A DNA stretch of 64,000 nucleotides, taken from Argyresthia goedartella. Taxonomy: Eukaryota > Arthropoda > Insecta > Lepidoptera > Argyresthiidae. Below the pieces are notes generated by a model that saw nothing but the letters and a program-made list of their open reading frames with translations, was not told the origin of the DNA and did not search any database. Every line of letters starts with the position of its first letter. Positions within the stretch are counted from its first letter, which is position 1. Positions 25,901 to 40,900 of this stretch are shown here, in pieces. A program made the position numbers and the translations under genes. Where the stretch lies: positions 377,001 through 441,000 of the forward strand of contig OX463822.1 in assembly GCA_949825045.1 (NCBI GenBank), in the 5' to 3' direction.

Positions 25901-28900
25901 CACTCGATGGGTTTACAAGTGAGCATCCCAAGGTTACATCTTCCACCTTTGAGCTCCATCATCAGACCAGCTCGATGATACCATATTATTGTAGTGTAAT
26001 AAAAACTACAACATGCAACATAGCAAGTTTCGTGATGATACAGGAACGGGAAGAAGTGGGCCAGAAGAGCTAAGATTGTATTACATACTGACAAACATAG
26101 TTGAGTTATAGCTATAGCTATAGCGAGACAAAGTAAAACCACCAATAACCCCCCAAATACTTGATAATACAATAATTCCACAGAATAGTATCGCAACATG
26201 AGTGAGTGAGACCAACTAGAGTAAAACGTTTATAGCCGAGATTTTGACTAAAAACTTACTTTTTTATTTAATTATTAAGGCTAACCAACAGATCTTACAC
26301 TAAACATATAACTTAACTTAATACGAAACATTTCGCAGTGCAGATCCAATTACAGGTTAACATAACATATAAAAAAAACATTATGAAATGCCTACATAAC
26401 ACCGTCATATAAATTAAAAAGCAGCGTTTAAACAAAAAAAAAATTAAGAAAAGGGTGATGTTAATACTAAATGGTTACTTATAACTAGAGTCTGGCAAAC
26501 GAAAGCGTGACCTTAGAAAACGTGGTAGAATTCATAAAACCTCTGTGTAGTATCACTAACATAAATCACTACACTCCGTTCAGTTATTCAAAAGATCTTT
26601 GCCTCTTTTTCTGCTGTACGGAAGCGTTACAGCTAGAAAGAGAGACAGAGGTTTAGAATAACGGAACGGAGTGTGACTATCTATCACTTTGTCGTTTGAC
26701 GTGCCTTTGACCGCATAATATTGTTGCCATATTGAAACTTTTAAGAAAACTCCAGGTCACGCTTTCGTTTGCCAAACTCTAACTTATAACTTGACCGCTA
26801 AGGCAGCTGCTACATTTGTTTTCTATTTCTCATCTACCTAAACTAAGAACAAATAGATCTACCTTATCAGAATGAGACAAGAACAATTTATTATAAGATA
26901 GGAAAATCCTACATGAAATGCTGTTTGAGCCAATATTGGTCTTGGACGGTTTCACATAGAATGGACGATAATTAACAATTCTGGCGTTCGGACGCGGCAC
27001 AACCAAACCAACCCTTGAGAGCAACTGTGGACAGTTCTAGCCTCCCCTTAATATTTTAAATAGTAATACTTGATCTGCTAAAGTCGCCTATCTCCGAGAG
27101 ACAAGAAATTAAAATACTTTAGGCGGTCCTGGTATAAGGGCAATGTCAACATTTTCTTCTAGTGTACTGTCAAGAAGAAAAGAAATTTCTTTTGAATCCT
27201 TTCAGTTCTGTTGATGTGACATTGATAATGGGGAAACCAAATACTTGAACAGTACTCCAGAGAGCTGCGAACTAATGCAAAGTATGTCATCTTAAGTGCA
27301 GATACTTTCCTAAACGATTTACAGTTTCGCCACACAAAACCCAGCATTTTCATTTATTTTTTAATAATTTCATCGATGTGGGAAATTAAGGACAATTTCT
27401 TATCGAAAACAATACCGAGATCACGGATTTCGTCGACTTCCTCAAGAACAGAGCCAATTAGTTGGTATGATGACTGGACCGGTTTCAACTTTTTTGTGAA
27501 CTTTATGTATTTGCATTTGCCAGTGTTAAGTGGCAATTTATACTTGACTGTCCAGTTATGCGCCATATCTAGATCATGCTGAAGAAAACGTACATCAGCC
27601 TGACTTTCAATGACTCTGTAGAGTTTCAGATCATCGGCAAAAAACGAGAATTTACAATGACGCAATTCAGATGCTAAGTCATTGATAAAGGCTTAGAACA
27701 GCTTAGGGCCCAGATGTGAACCCTGGGGGACTCTTTGGATTTGGACGTGAAATTTTTGATTTGGAATAAACTAAATAAAAAATCGTTTTTAAGTGTATAA
27801 ATAAGGTCTGTCGTATCAGTCTGATTTTGAATAAAACTAATAGTACATATCTAAAACAAATCAACCACACAAAAATCATAACCTATCATTAATTACTAGC
27901 GGCTCTGTGAGCTGGATACCTCGCGAGCGACACAGGAAAGTTGCGTTTTTTTATTATTTTCCATGTCCGTTTTTTTACACTTACATACCCCATATCACCG
28001 CCATTTTGAGAAATTTCCAAAATCTGAACTGACGAAAAAAAAATTCTCATATCGAAACTGCTTACAAAATTTCACGAGAATCGGTTGAAAATGTGACCTG
28101 GCGAGCATGAGACGGGCAAAGGCATATTACGCCAATGTCGAAACTGGACGCTTCGCTCGCTCGGGCAATTATGTAATAATCACAGTCAAAATAATATAAC
28201 GATTAATAAGGTATAAATAATATATATATATATATATATATTGTATAAAATCATATATTATTACAATAAAAGTATCTAAAGCAAATTAACTACTAACACA
28301 AAAATCAACAATTTAAGCAACAAGATATCGAAAAATAATAGACAATGTTTTTGAATTTTATTACCATGGCATAAGGTTCAAAATCGCGATGCCTCGCGCG
28401 TGAGCGCGGTTGTGGACCGGACGTACAGCAAGTAAGCGCGGTGATGCACCGGACATACAGCAAGATAACAAACAAGAATAGACAATATTTTTAATTAAAC
28501 ATTCAAGTAGTAACAAAACCGGCTAAGTGCGAGTCGGACTAACGCACGTTGGGTTCCGTAGCATTATCTATTAAAACGGCAAAAAAACACGTTCTTTGTT
28601 TGGGAGCCCCCCTTAAATATATATATACATAGTCAGGTCATAAGTTCTGTCACACAATAAAATCTTTTGAATTTAGAACGCTGGCCACAAAAAAGTTTAT
28701 TGAATTCGAATTTCGAATTTTTCATGAAAATAAATATGTGTACTTTTTAGAATTTTCCTCATTTTTAAATATGGAGTGGACACTTAAAGAAGACCGTGTC
28801 GCAGTCATTGCGTTGCATCGTTGCGGTTACGCGTCAATTCAGATTTTCGACTTACTGAAAAATTTGAATGTAACCAAAAGCTTCGTTTATCGTACCATAA

Positions 28901-31900
28901 AACGATACAATGAAGACTCTAGTGTAGCTGACAGGTCAAGAAGTGGTCGCCCTCGCTCTGTTAGGACTCCAGCAGTGATAAAAGCTGTGAAGGCGCGAAT
29001 TCAAAGAAATCCCATACGTAAGCAGAAACTGTTGTCCCTTCAGATGGGGTTAAGCAGGACCACGGTGAAAAGGGTGTTAAATGAAGACTTAGGGCTTAGG
29101 GCATATCGAAGAAAAACAGGACCTCGTTTGGACGCTCGTTTAATGGACCTGAGACTGAAGAGATGCCGCGCTTTGTTGAAGCGGTACGCGAGAAAAAAGC
29201 ATCGGGAAATTCTTTTTTCGGATGAAAAAATTTTCACCGTGGAAGAGAGCTACAACAAACAAAATGATGAGGTGTACGCACACAGCAGTGAAGAAGCGAG
29301 CAACCGTATTCCACGTGTCCAACGAGGTCATTTTCCATCCTCGCTTATGGTTTGGTTGGGAGTCTCTTATTGGGGCTTAACTGAAGTACATTTTTGTGAG
29401 AAAGGCGTAAAAACGAATGCAGTTGTGTATCAAAATACAGTCCTCAAGAACCTTGTGGAACCTGTTTCTCATACCATGCTTAATAACAGGCACTGGGTAT
29501 TCCAACAAGATTCTGCGCCAGCTCATAGAGCGAAAAGCACACAAGACTGGCTGGCGGCGAGTGAAATCGACTTCATCCGGCACGAAGACTGGCCCTCCTC
29601 CAGTCCAGATTTGAGTCCGTTAGATTACAAGATATGGCAACACTTGGAGGAAAAGGCTTGCTCAAAGCCTCATCCTGATTTGGAGTCACTCAAGGCATCC
29701 TTGATTAAGGCAGCCGCCGATATTGACATGGACCTCGTTCGTGCTGCGATAGACGACTGGCCGCGCAGAATAAAGGCCTGTATTCAAAATCGCGGGGGTC
29801 ATTTTGAATAAAATTTTGTTACCATAAGAATCTATGTTTTATTAAGTTCATTTTGCTATATAAATGTTTACATAAATAATAAACATGTCTAAATTATTTC
29901 ATATTGCACATGTGACAGAACTTATGACCTGACTATGTATATATATATATATATATATACACAGTCAGGTCATAAGTTCTGTCACACAATAAAAACTTTT
30001 GAATTTAGAACGCTGGCCACAAAAAAGTTTATTGAATTCGAATTTCGAATTTTTCATGAAAATTAAAATGTGTACTTTTTAGAATTTTCCTCATTTTTAA
30101 ATATGGAGTGGACACTTAAAGAAGACCGTGTCGCAGTTATTGCGTTGCATCGTTGCGGTTACGCGCCAATTCAGATTTTCGACTTACTGAAAAATTTGAA
30201 TATAACCAAAAGATTCGTTTATCGTACCATAAAACGATACAATGAAGACTCTAGTGTAGATGACTGGTCAAGAAGTGGTCGCCCTCGCTCTGTTAGGACT
30301 CCAGCAGTGATAAAAGCTGTGAAGGCGCGAATTCAAAGAAATCCCATACGTAAGCAGAAACTGTTAGCCCTTCAGATGGGGTTAAGCAGGACCACGGTGG
30401 AAAGGGTGTTAAAAGAAGACTTAGGGCTTAGGGCATATCGAAGAAAATCAGGACATCGTTTGGACGCTCGTTTAATGGACCTGAGACTGAAGAGATGCCG
30501 CGCTTTGTTGAAGCGGTACGCGGGAAAAAAGCATCGGGAAATTCTTTTTTCGGATGAAAAATTTTTCACCGTGGAAGAGAGCTACAACAAACAAAATGAT
30601 AAGGTGTATGCACACAGCAGTGAAGAAGCGAGCAACCGTATTCCGCGTGTCCAACGAGGTCATTTTCCATCCTCGCTCATGGTTTGGTTGGGAGTATCTT
30701 ATTGGGGCTTAACTGAGGTACATTTTTGTGAGAAAGGCGTGAAAACGAATGCAGTTGTGTATCAAATTACAGTCCTCAAGAACCTTGTGGAACCTGTTTC
30801 TCATACCATGTTTAATAACAGGCACTGGGTATTCCAACAAGATTCTGCGCCAGCTCATAGAGCGAAAAGCACACAATACTGGCTGGCGGCGCGTGAAATC
30901 GACTTCATCCGGCACGAAGACTGGCCCTCCACCAGTCCAGATTTGAGTCCGTTAGATTACAAGATATGGCAACACTTGGAGGAAAAGGCCTGCTCAAAGC
31001 CTCATCCTGATTTGGAGTCACTCAAGGCATCCTTGATTAAGGCAGCCGCCGATATTGACATGGACCTCGTTCGTGCTGCGATAGACGACTGGCCGCGCAG
31101 AATAAAGGCCGGTATTCAAAATCGCGCGCGAATAAACTTTATTACCATAAGAATCTATGTTTTATTACGTTCATTTTGCTATATAAATGTGTACATAAAT
31201 AATAAACATGTCTAAATTATTTCATATTGCACATGTGACAGAACTTATGACCTGACTATGTATATATATATATACATTTTAAAAAAAGTTTGTTGTATGG
31301 GAGCCCCCTTAAATATTTATTTTACTATGTTTTTTACTATGTGTTGTTATACCGGCAACAGATATACATCATCTGTGAAAATTTCATCTGTTTAACTATC
31401 ACGGTTCATGAGATACAGCCTGGTATTAGACAGACGGACGGACAGACAGTCACCCTTAGGGTACGGAACCCTAAAAAAGGTGTATAATTATAGTATCTGG
31501 TCAATAGTCTAGTCAATGTGCAAAAGTCAACAATTAAAATCAGTCTCATCAACAATTGTACCAAATTTCAAGCTGAAACTAGAAGAGTAGATTTCAGTGT
31601 ATAATTCAGACACACTAGTAGTAGTCTAGTCGGATACGTATCTCATCATGTCGCTGCAGCACGAGCACGTGACACTGCTCGCGCGCGTCCGAGGAGCCGT
31701 TGTCCATATCTTATAAAATCCTCCGTACTCATTAACTCACACATTTCGTCAACACTGCACAACAATATTCATAATACTAAATAATAAACATAATAGTTTG
31801 TCGATTTAATTACTAACTAAATGGTGAACTATAATTATACCATTTCTGCGTGCACAGTAAGTGCATGGGGTAACATTGCCAAATAATATTAAGCAATATT

Positions 31901-34900
31901 TGGTAATGTTGGATTATGTACATGGGTCGGTCGGGCATAATGTTTATTATTAAGAGATCGTGGACGATGATGGTTACAAAATAGGTATTAACAAATTGGT
32001 ACTAATATATTTAACTTTACCTAAAACGATGTTTAGAACTATAACTAAATACTCAAGATGATATTGTGGGTATCCCATTAAAATGGTGCGTAAGTTATAT
32101 AGGTAGTTTAGTATGATTTTTGTCACGCTGTAATGGTACACGAGAGTCGGTACATTAGATACTTCATTCTGCGTGATAGAGGGCTAGCCCAACGCCGCGC
32201 TGTTTTGAATACGAGAATCGGTTCAGATAACGTTTGGGGGTTTTGCGTTGCTTACTGGCAAAGTTCGCAAAAAAAAGACGCGTGGGTTCATTCGTGGAAT
32301 TTCAGTTCAGGTCAAGTTTTTTTGTCGCATTCCTGCGAGATGTGTAGAGATCAGAGCCGATTTGGCTGCGCGTTGAATAAAATTATGAATAACTAAATAA
32401 TGAAAGGTTATTATGGAACGATACGGAGAAAGCTATTATGTAGATTGCAAATATACAATTGCGATTGAGGTATGAGATGGAGGGTCTGACACCGCTGGTT
32501 TGAATATCATTCTGGTAGGTCTTTGCTACGCGCAGCTAGCGGTCGGGTATGCTTAATTAATCGCAACAAGCTTTATTGGTCAGCGATCAACAGATTCTGT
32601 GTATCGGCAGTACCAAATGATTTGAGTGATCACCTACGGTTGATCATAGTGAATATGCGTACACACAATTTGTAGAACGGCGGATCTGCATGGCATGGTA
32701 GAAAATAGACCCTGTGTAGTTGGTGATGAGAAGCTTCGCTTGGGCAGAGCGTTTTCGCAAAGGACGCATGTGGGGCGTATAAATACAATTGTGGGGGAAG
32801 GGAGAGCATTCAGTCTCAGCGTCTAGCTACTGTGACAGTCGTCTTCACGAGTTCTAAACAGTTTTGTCTGCCGTGTTACGCGTCAGAACTATACGAATTG
32901 GTGATTGCGAAGTTTCAGTGGGTTTTCGTGAGTGTCTGAAGCGCCGAGATATACCTCGGTTCCTACCTTTATATCAACCTACCCCTAATTCCAAAACTAT
33001 CCTTGGGTCGTTAGGAAAGAACTTTTAAGTCAATTTATCTGAGTCTGAGTCTGGGCTTGGAGCGACCCTAAATTCCTTTTTCCTTCACCATAGGGTTCCT
33101 GGATTGGCTCTTAGGATATTCGCGGGCTAATCCTCTCCTCATTCCTTTCGAATAGCGAGTTTTGAAATTCCCACACACACAGTCGTTAAACATTCAAGCA
33201 CATTCAAATCAAACTCAACCATTTTCGAGTGGTGTCGATAATGGACGTGGTATAACACTAGGTTTTTAGACTAGGCTAGACAGGAGTTTAGTTGCGGCTA
33301 AACCTAGGTTGTCAGGGCATAGGGAGACTGTTTGATCGATGAGGTTCCGCGGATGGAAATAACAAATTCAGAACAAAGTTAAACCGGTGTCAACACAGAT
33401 AACATATCCTGTTGATATTTTGACATTTGAGTGTTGTCGGGGACGCGCGAAGAGATCAATTTACAGTCTAAAGTTCATTGTTTAGGTCCGGGTAGGTGTT
33501 TTGCATTGCCTTGGGTCAGATTGGATTCAAGTTGCATTTTTAAATTAAATGTAAATTTCGCTGGAGTTCTAATGTGTAAGTTGAGTCGGTATATATGATT
33601 TGGCTCAGCCCAGGACGTGCTGCGGCTAGTGGAATTCATAGTTCGGTATTTATCGAACTATGCACTTCGCTATGGTGTGGGTTAGAACTCCTAAAACAAA
33701 AATGCTTGCGTTTCGATAACATCCAGCTCAAATTGCGCAGAGTTGAAGGTTTCAAAACGTTACGGACATTTTGAGGTAACCGCTAGTTCAGAACCCATTT
33801 CGGAACTCAAATCGCAATTGTGTAAACCGGTCTTTTCGGATCGTTATTGCCGTGAACCAAATATATAATTGGAACCACCACAAGCCGCTACTAGCGAGCA
33901 CATGAAATATCATTGAGTACTCACGTCGTAAAACTACGACGGATATCTATACGATATCACAAACAAATATTATAAACTGTGGTCGATCACTAAAACTAAA
34001 ACTAAAACAAAAGATGTTCCAATGCGCTCATATATACAAAAACCAGATGGTGCCATCACATAAAATATAACAACGATCGTTCTGGCGCAATACACCGCTG
34101 ACTGATGCGAATTACCGGCTCGCGGACATATATGCTTTCTCTGTCTAACTAGAAACTGTAACTTCCTGAACCAAACTTCGTTCGACTATTGTACGCCTAA
34201 CGGATTTCTCGACGAACGAGAAATTCAGACTTATCATTCTTACTTACAAAACTTACAGCCGAATCGGGTCCTCTCATTTTGGGATAGATAGAATAGACGA
34301 TCATAGCTACTGATAGCGGCGGCTACGACCTTAGCCTGGTGCCGGTACAGATTTTTGTTGCCGAGACCGAAGGATATCCTAGATAGTCTGATACCTAGAT
34401 ATTCCTAGATATTCTATAAGAATCAAGGTCTAACGCGTTACTTTTAAAAATAACACAACGTAGAAACGATTTTAAACAGTTCAGTTTGTAAATAAGAAAT
34501 AAGCAAAAAAGGGGCATTGTTTTCACAATTCTTTGTACGAGCTACGGCGGTTTAATAGGAATAATGGCCGGCCGGCGTAGAAAAACCGATAGTAGGGTAG
34601 CACAAAATTCACTTTCACACACAAGTGAAATGGCGTCAGGGCAGGTGACGCAATTATTATCTGAAATAGTGAATAGATTAGACAGTTTGGAACGGGGTTC
34701 CAGCACGAGCAATACTAGTAGGACTTCGGACAGACAGACTGACAGACAGGAACTAGAGACGTTTGAACAATCGGTAGAAGAACGTCAATCATGCATTGTG
34801 AAAATGACACAGAAGTTGCCGACATTCGATGGGCGAAGTTCGGAAAATCCGATGATTTTCTTAAGAGATTTAAAGGCTTATATTAAAGTCTCGGGAGATA

Positions 34901-37900
34901 GTTCTAGGGCTTTGATATGGGCAACGGATAGCTTGGTAGGAATTGCAAAAGTTCGAATGAGCATATACAGAGACTCATGGCGAACCTATTCGGATTTTGA
35001 AAAAGATTTCAGAGAGGTATTCTGGGGTGATAATGAACAGGAATTAATTAAGCAAAGATTCCTAACTGCGAAGTTTGATTCTAAGAAAGGTCAAAGTATG
35101 GATGAATTCTTTGCCTCTCAATTGAATAGCATATATGAGCTTACGATACCGTTTACTGATACGGAGAAAATCAACACGATTTTCAGACAGTTGCCGCGTG
35201 ATATTCAGGTAGCGTTTTTTGCTAGAAAGGAGACTATGACCATACGGGATGCGGTCGAATTCCTTCGGCATTTAGAACGGAATGTCGATGGAGGATTAAA
35301 TGCGATACATGGTTCGGAACCTATGAATACGAATAACGTAAGGCGGGATAGCTACATGCGTGGGCAATATCGAGCTATGCGGGTAAATACGTTACGTTAT
35401 AACGCGATAAGTCGTAGTAATAATTATAACGCGGTAACGAAGGCGCGAAACGAATTTGGGACGCGTGGTCGCGGTTATTTTCGCGGTAGAGGCAGGCAGC
35501 CTCAGCCTAGCTTCAAGGCAATAGGGTTTCAGAGGGGCAATGATAGTTCAGGAGATACGTTGGCAGGGCAAAGTTCAAGTGACAGGAATAATGCGATAAG
35601 TCAGAATTCAAAAAACTAGTGGACTCGCGCGGGTCGTTCGCGCTCAGATATTTATTACGGTTCGGGTGGACAGCCGATCGAATTGGGAAAAAGCATAGAT
35701 TGTATGATTTGTGTAATTTGGATTCGAACGTGGGTGTGAATGAATTTATTCAATTATTAGCGCATAAGGCGCACGGATATGCCGTGTGTTTAGATGAAAA
35801 ATCTAGATCGAATTGTAGAGATCGAAATGACAGACGTTTACATACGATATTCAGAGACGACGATTCGACTGAGTGTGGGCGCGAGTTATGTAGTACATTG
35901 ACATTACCTGAGATAGATGTGCGTATTGGGAATATTGTTGTAAGGAGTTTGATTGATTCGGGGAGCGAAATCAGTGTAATAAGTCGGAGAGTATACGAAG
36001 AAGTATGCAGACAATTGGGAAAACCGACGGAAATACCGATTCCAAGTTTGAGAATCACAGGTGCGTTTGGAGTCAGTAAGGAAAAGGTTGATAAATTAGT
36101 AACGTTACCATTAACGATAGGTGAATGCGTTATCGATACTCCAATGCTAGTATTAACAAGGGTGCCTAAAGATTTAATTTTGGGGTTTGATTTTATACAA
36201 CAGACGCGAGCCAGTTTAATGTGTGAGGGTAATAAGAGGCTAATTATACGAAGCGCCGGGCGGATGTGTGAAATACCATTAGGTACTAGCCCTAATCAGG
36301 ATTTTTGCTGTTGTACAATGGAAGTACAGAACCAAGATACCTGTAGAAATATGATAGAGGAATATGTGAATAATTCATCAATACCTGTTGAACACAAAAC
36401 AAAGTTATTGCCGGTGTTAAATAAACATGCAGAGTTGTTTAGCGATAGGATAGGTCGGACAAATAAATATATACATGAGATAAAAATGAGAGATGAAACG
36501 CCTTTCGTAAAACGAAGCTATCCCATACCGTTCGCATATCGCGATAAAGTAACAAAACGATTGGAAGAAATGGAATTTATAGGTATTATTAGCAGGCAAT
36601 CTACGGATTTCAGCAGTCCATTGACTTGTACATTAAAGAAATCAGGAGAGGTCCGTATTTTGCTAGATGCACGACAATTAAACATGGGAATGGTTGGTGA
36701 GGTTGAAACCACACCTTTAATGAGTGAGATATTGCAATCCGGGCGCCGAATAAACTACATAGGAGTTATTGATATCAAAGATGCGTATTTTTCTATACCA
36801 TTATCAGACGAATCTAAAAGATACACGGGTTTTGTATATCAAGGCAGAAGTTATGTTTACAACGTTTTACCTCAGGGGTTGAAAACCAGTGTGGGTTCAT
36901 TTTCGAGGGCGATGGACTTAATTCTAGGGCCAGAGGTTAGGTCATATTGTTTAAATTTTGTTGACGATTTGGCAATTTTAACTGAGGGTGACTTCGAACA
37001 GCATTTGTCTCAAGTGGACACGGTTCTGAGTAAATTGAAAGACGCGGGCTTCACATGCAAACTAAAAAAATGCGAGTTCGCACAAAAAAAGGTCAAGTTA
37101 TTGGGGCACATCTTGTCTACACAAGGTTTGCAGATGGACCCGGACAAAATTGAAACACTTAAATTATATCCGTCACCCAGAACTGTCAGGCAATTGAGGG
37201 CGTTTTTGGGGTTCATAAATTACTTTCGGAGGTTTATAAAAAATTTTGGAACGTTAACACAGCCCTTGTACAATTTATTACGGTCTGGAGTCAAGTTCGT
37301 CTGGAGTGCACAGATGCAAAGTGCTTTTGGCGAGATAAAAAATCAATTCTCAGAAAAAATAATTTTGAATCAGCCATTGGCGGGAAAAACATATTATGTT
37401 CAATGTGACGCCAGCGCTATAGGAATTGGGGGCTATGTTTATCAATTAGATGATTCGGGCCAGGAACGAATTATAGGGTTCTGTTCGCAGGCATTTAAGG
37501 GTGCTCAGACGAGATGGGCTACCAGTGAACAGGAAATGTATGCAGTTATATACACTTTAAAGCGATTTGAGATATATTTGCGGGGAGAAAAAGTTATTAT
37601 TAGAACTGATCATAAAAGTTTGACGTTCATTAAGTCGTGGACCTTGTTAGGGGCACGCGTAACGAGGTGGATTATGTTTTTAGAGCAATGCGATTACGAC
37701 ATAGAATTTGTGCGAGGGACTCTGATAATCAAATTGCCGACACGCTAAGCAGGCAAATAGCGGGACCTGGAGGTATGATTGACAGTACAAATGTTCAGCC
37801 GGGGATATTCTGGTTTCAGGCATCGAATACCGCAAGTGTTATTTCGAGTTTACGGGACATTGCGAGATTACAAAGCGAAGATGAGCGGTTAAATCGAATT

Positions 37901-40900
37901 AGCGGTTGTATCAGACGTAATGTAGTAGATACGGGGACAAGAGGTTTTGAAAATTATAAGCTAGTAGGTGATACGTTATATTTTCACGTGCCGAAGCGGA
38001 ACGTACAGTTGCTAGTAATTCCGAAATCACTACAGGAGGAACTTATTTTACACATACATGAAGAAATAGGTCACTACGGCAGATATAAAATATTAGCACT
38101 GATGAAGGACAGATATTATTTTCTTCATATGAGTAGGGTGATAAGCGCGGTGATAAGAAGTTGTGACATATGTCAAAAGGTCAAACCAAGTACTAACAAT
38201 ACCGTTGGTCCTTGTACACCGGTGTTGGCGGATAGGTTGGGTGAGAAAGTTTTCTCGGACCTTTATGGGCCATTGCCCGTAGGTAAATTCGGATATCAAT
38301 ATATATATGTGATTCAAGACGTGTACAGTAAAGTAATAAAATTATATCCAATGCGAAAAGCGACAGGTAGGAGCGTGCTCGCTTGTACAAAGAGATTTCA
38401 TAGGGAAGTACCTATCGAAACTATAATTACGGACTCAGGACCACAGTTCATATCGAAAGTTTGGGAATTTGGACTCAAACAGCTGGGGATTCGGGTCACT
38501 CATACGTCGGTGTATTGTCCAAATTCTAATAGCGTAGAAAGAGTGAATCGCGAGCTAGGTCGGCTGATTAGAACTTATTGCGGCGGAAGTAATCGTAGTT
38601 GGGTAGACGTGTTACCGGACATTCAAAATTGCTATAATAATATCGAACACACAAGCACAGGCTTTGCGCCTAATGAGTTAGCGTTTGGTAGGCGGGAACC
38701 GTTAACTATTGACAAGGAATTAGGCGATGAATGGTTATTAGGCCATAGTGTGCGGGATTCGGAACAGGTGCGGAATGTAGCGATAGAAAACTCTAAAAGT
38801 TCTAGTGAACGACGTAAGCGACAGGCGGACAAACGGCGTAAGTTAGAAGTCTATCGTATAGGTGATTATGTGAAACTTAAGACCTTTGTGCGTTCAAATA
38901 AAGAACATAAAATCATGCGGAAATTTTCATTGTTGTATAAAGGGCCTTATGTTATTTCGGCAGTGGTATATCCTAACTGTTATACGTTAGTAGATCCGGG
39001 TTCAAATGAGATATTGGGTAACTTCAATACTATAAATATAGCCAGGTATTATGTGAGGACGAATAAGGGCGTAGATAAATAAGATAGTGTATAAAAGTTA
39101 TATAATTAAGCTGTAAGCTGTAAATTAGAGTAACTACTTTGTAGATTTGAGGATCTTGCATGGTTTGGGAAAAAAAAAAAAAACAAAAACAAAAAAAAAA
39201 AAAAAACAAAAAACCAAAAAAAAAAAAAACAATTTGTATATATATATAGTAATACGAATTAGGATAAATTGCGGGTAAGCGAGGTTGTATAGTTAGATAG
39301 ATAAATAAGATAAGACAGGAGAGAACTCAATCGAGTTGTGTAAATATTATATACATAATTGACAGATTCATCGGTCTGTGTACATGATTTGAGATGTCCG
39401 AACATATAGAGTAGATATGTACAAAGTATGGGTAGCATAGTGGTAATGAGATCCTTGCGCCATGTTAACTGAGATAAACAGTGTCTCAAGGTCTGGGAGG
39501 GGGCTGTAATGGTACACGAGAGTCGGTACATTAGATACTTCATTCTGCGTGATAGAGGGCTAGCCCAACGCCGCGCTGTTTTGAATACGAGAATCGGTTC
39601 AGATAACGTTTGGGGGTTTTGCGTTGCTTACTGGCAAAGTTCGCAAAAAAAAGACGCGTGGGTTCATTCGTGGAATTTCAGTTCAGGTCAAGTTTTTTTG
39701 TCGCATTCCTGCGAGATGTGTAGAGATCAGAGCCGATTTGGCTGCGCGTTGAATAAAATTATGAATAACTAAATAATGAAAGGTTATTATGGAACGATAC
39801 GGAGAAAGCTATTATGTAGATTGCAAATATACAATTGCGATTGAGGTATGAGATGGAGGGTCTGACACCGCTGGTTTGAATATCATTCTGGTAGGTCTTT
39901 GCTACGCGCAGCTAGCGGTCGGGTATGCTTAATTAATCGCAACAAGCTTTATTGGTCAGCGATCAACAGATTCTGTGTATCGGCAGTACCAAATGATTTG
40001 AGTGATCACCTACGGTTGATCATAGTGAATATGCGTACACACAATTTGTAGAACGGCGGATCTGCATGGCATGGTAGAAAATAGACCCTGTGTAGTTGGT
40101 GATAAGAAGCTTCGCTTGGGCAGAGCGTTTTCGCAAAGGACGCATGTGGGGCGTATAAATACAATTGTGGGGGAAGGGAGAGCATTCAGTCTCAGCGTCT
40201 AGCTACTGTGACAGTCGTCTTCACGAGTTCTAAACAGTTTTGTCTGCCGTGTTACGCGTCAGAACTATACGAATTGGTGATTGCGAAGTTTCAGTGGGTT
40301 TTCGTGAGTGTCTGAAGCGCCGAGATATACCTCGGTTCCTACCTTTATATCAACCTACCCCTAATTCCAAAACTATCCTTGGGTCGTTAGGAAAGAACTT
40401 TTAAGTCAATTTATCTGAGTCTGAGTCTGGGCTTGGAGCGACCCTAAATTCCTTTTTCCTTCACCATAGGGTTCCTGGATTGGCTCTTAGGATATTCGCG
40501 GGCTAATCCTCTCCTCTTTCCTTTCGAATAGCGAGTTTTGAAATTCCCACACACACAGTCGTTAAACATTCAAGCACATTCAAATCAAACTCAACCATTT
40601 TCGAGTGGTGTCGATAATGGACGTGGTATAACACTAGGTTTTTAGACTAGGCTAGACAGGAGTTTAGTTGCGGCTAAACCTAGGTTGTCAGGGCATAGGG
40701 AGACTGTTTGATCGATGAGGTTCCGCGGATGGAAATAACAAATTCAGAACAAAGTTAAACCGGTGTCAACACAGATAACATATCCTGTTGATATTTTGAC
40801 ATTTGAGTGTTGTCGGGGACGCGCGAAGAGATCAATTTACAGTCTAAAGTTCATTGTTTAGGTCCGGGTAGGTGTTTTGCATTGCCTTGGGTCAGATTGG

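Larger units (their letters stand above)
28517..31475 (+). repeat. Dispersed lepidopteran repeat split by two mariners
   Basis: The left part (28517-28627) starts 'accggctaagtgcgagtcgg' and reaches 'gggagcccccct'. The right part (31261-31475) starts with TA-rich DNA and continues 'ttgtatgggagccccc', 'gatacagcctgg' and 'gggtacggaaccctaaaa'. The repeat is interrupted by two complete mariner elements placed head to tail in its TA-rich middle, and 'gggagcccccctt' appears on both sides. Confidence 0.7.

Noticed and set aside
32133..32396. 87-residue ORF in each LTR
   Set aside because: Occurs upstream of the predicted LTR transcription start and has no recognisable domain; identity in both LTRs is expected because the LTRs are copies.
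37637..37740. Programmed second frameshift in pol
   Set aside because: No X XXY YYZ heptamer or shifty stop is visible in the overlap; a simple indel is more likely.
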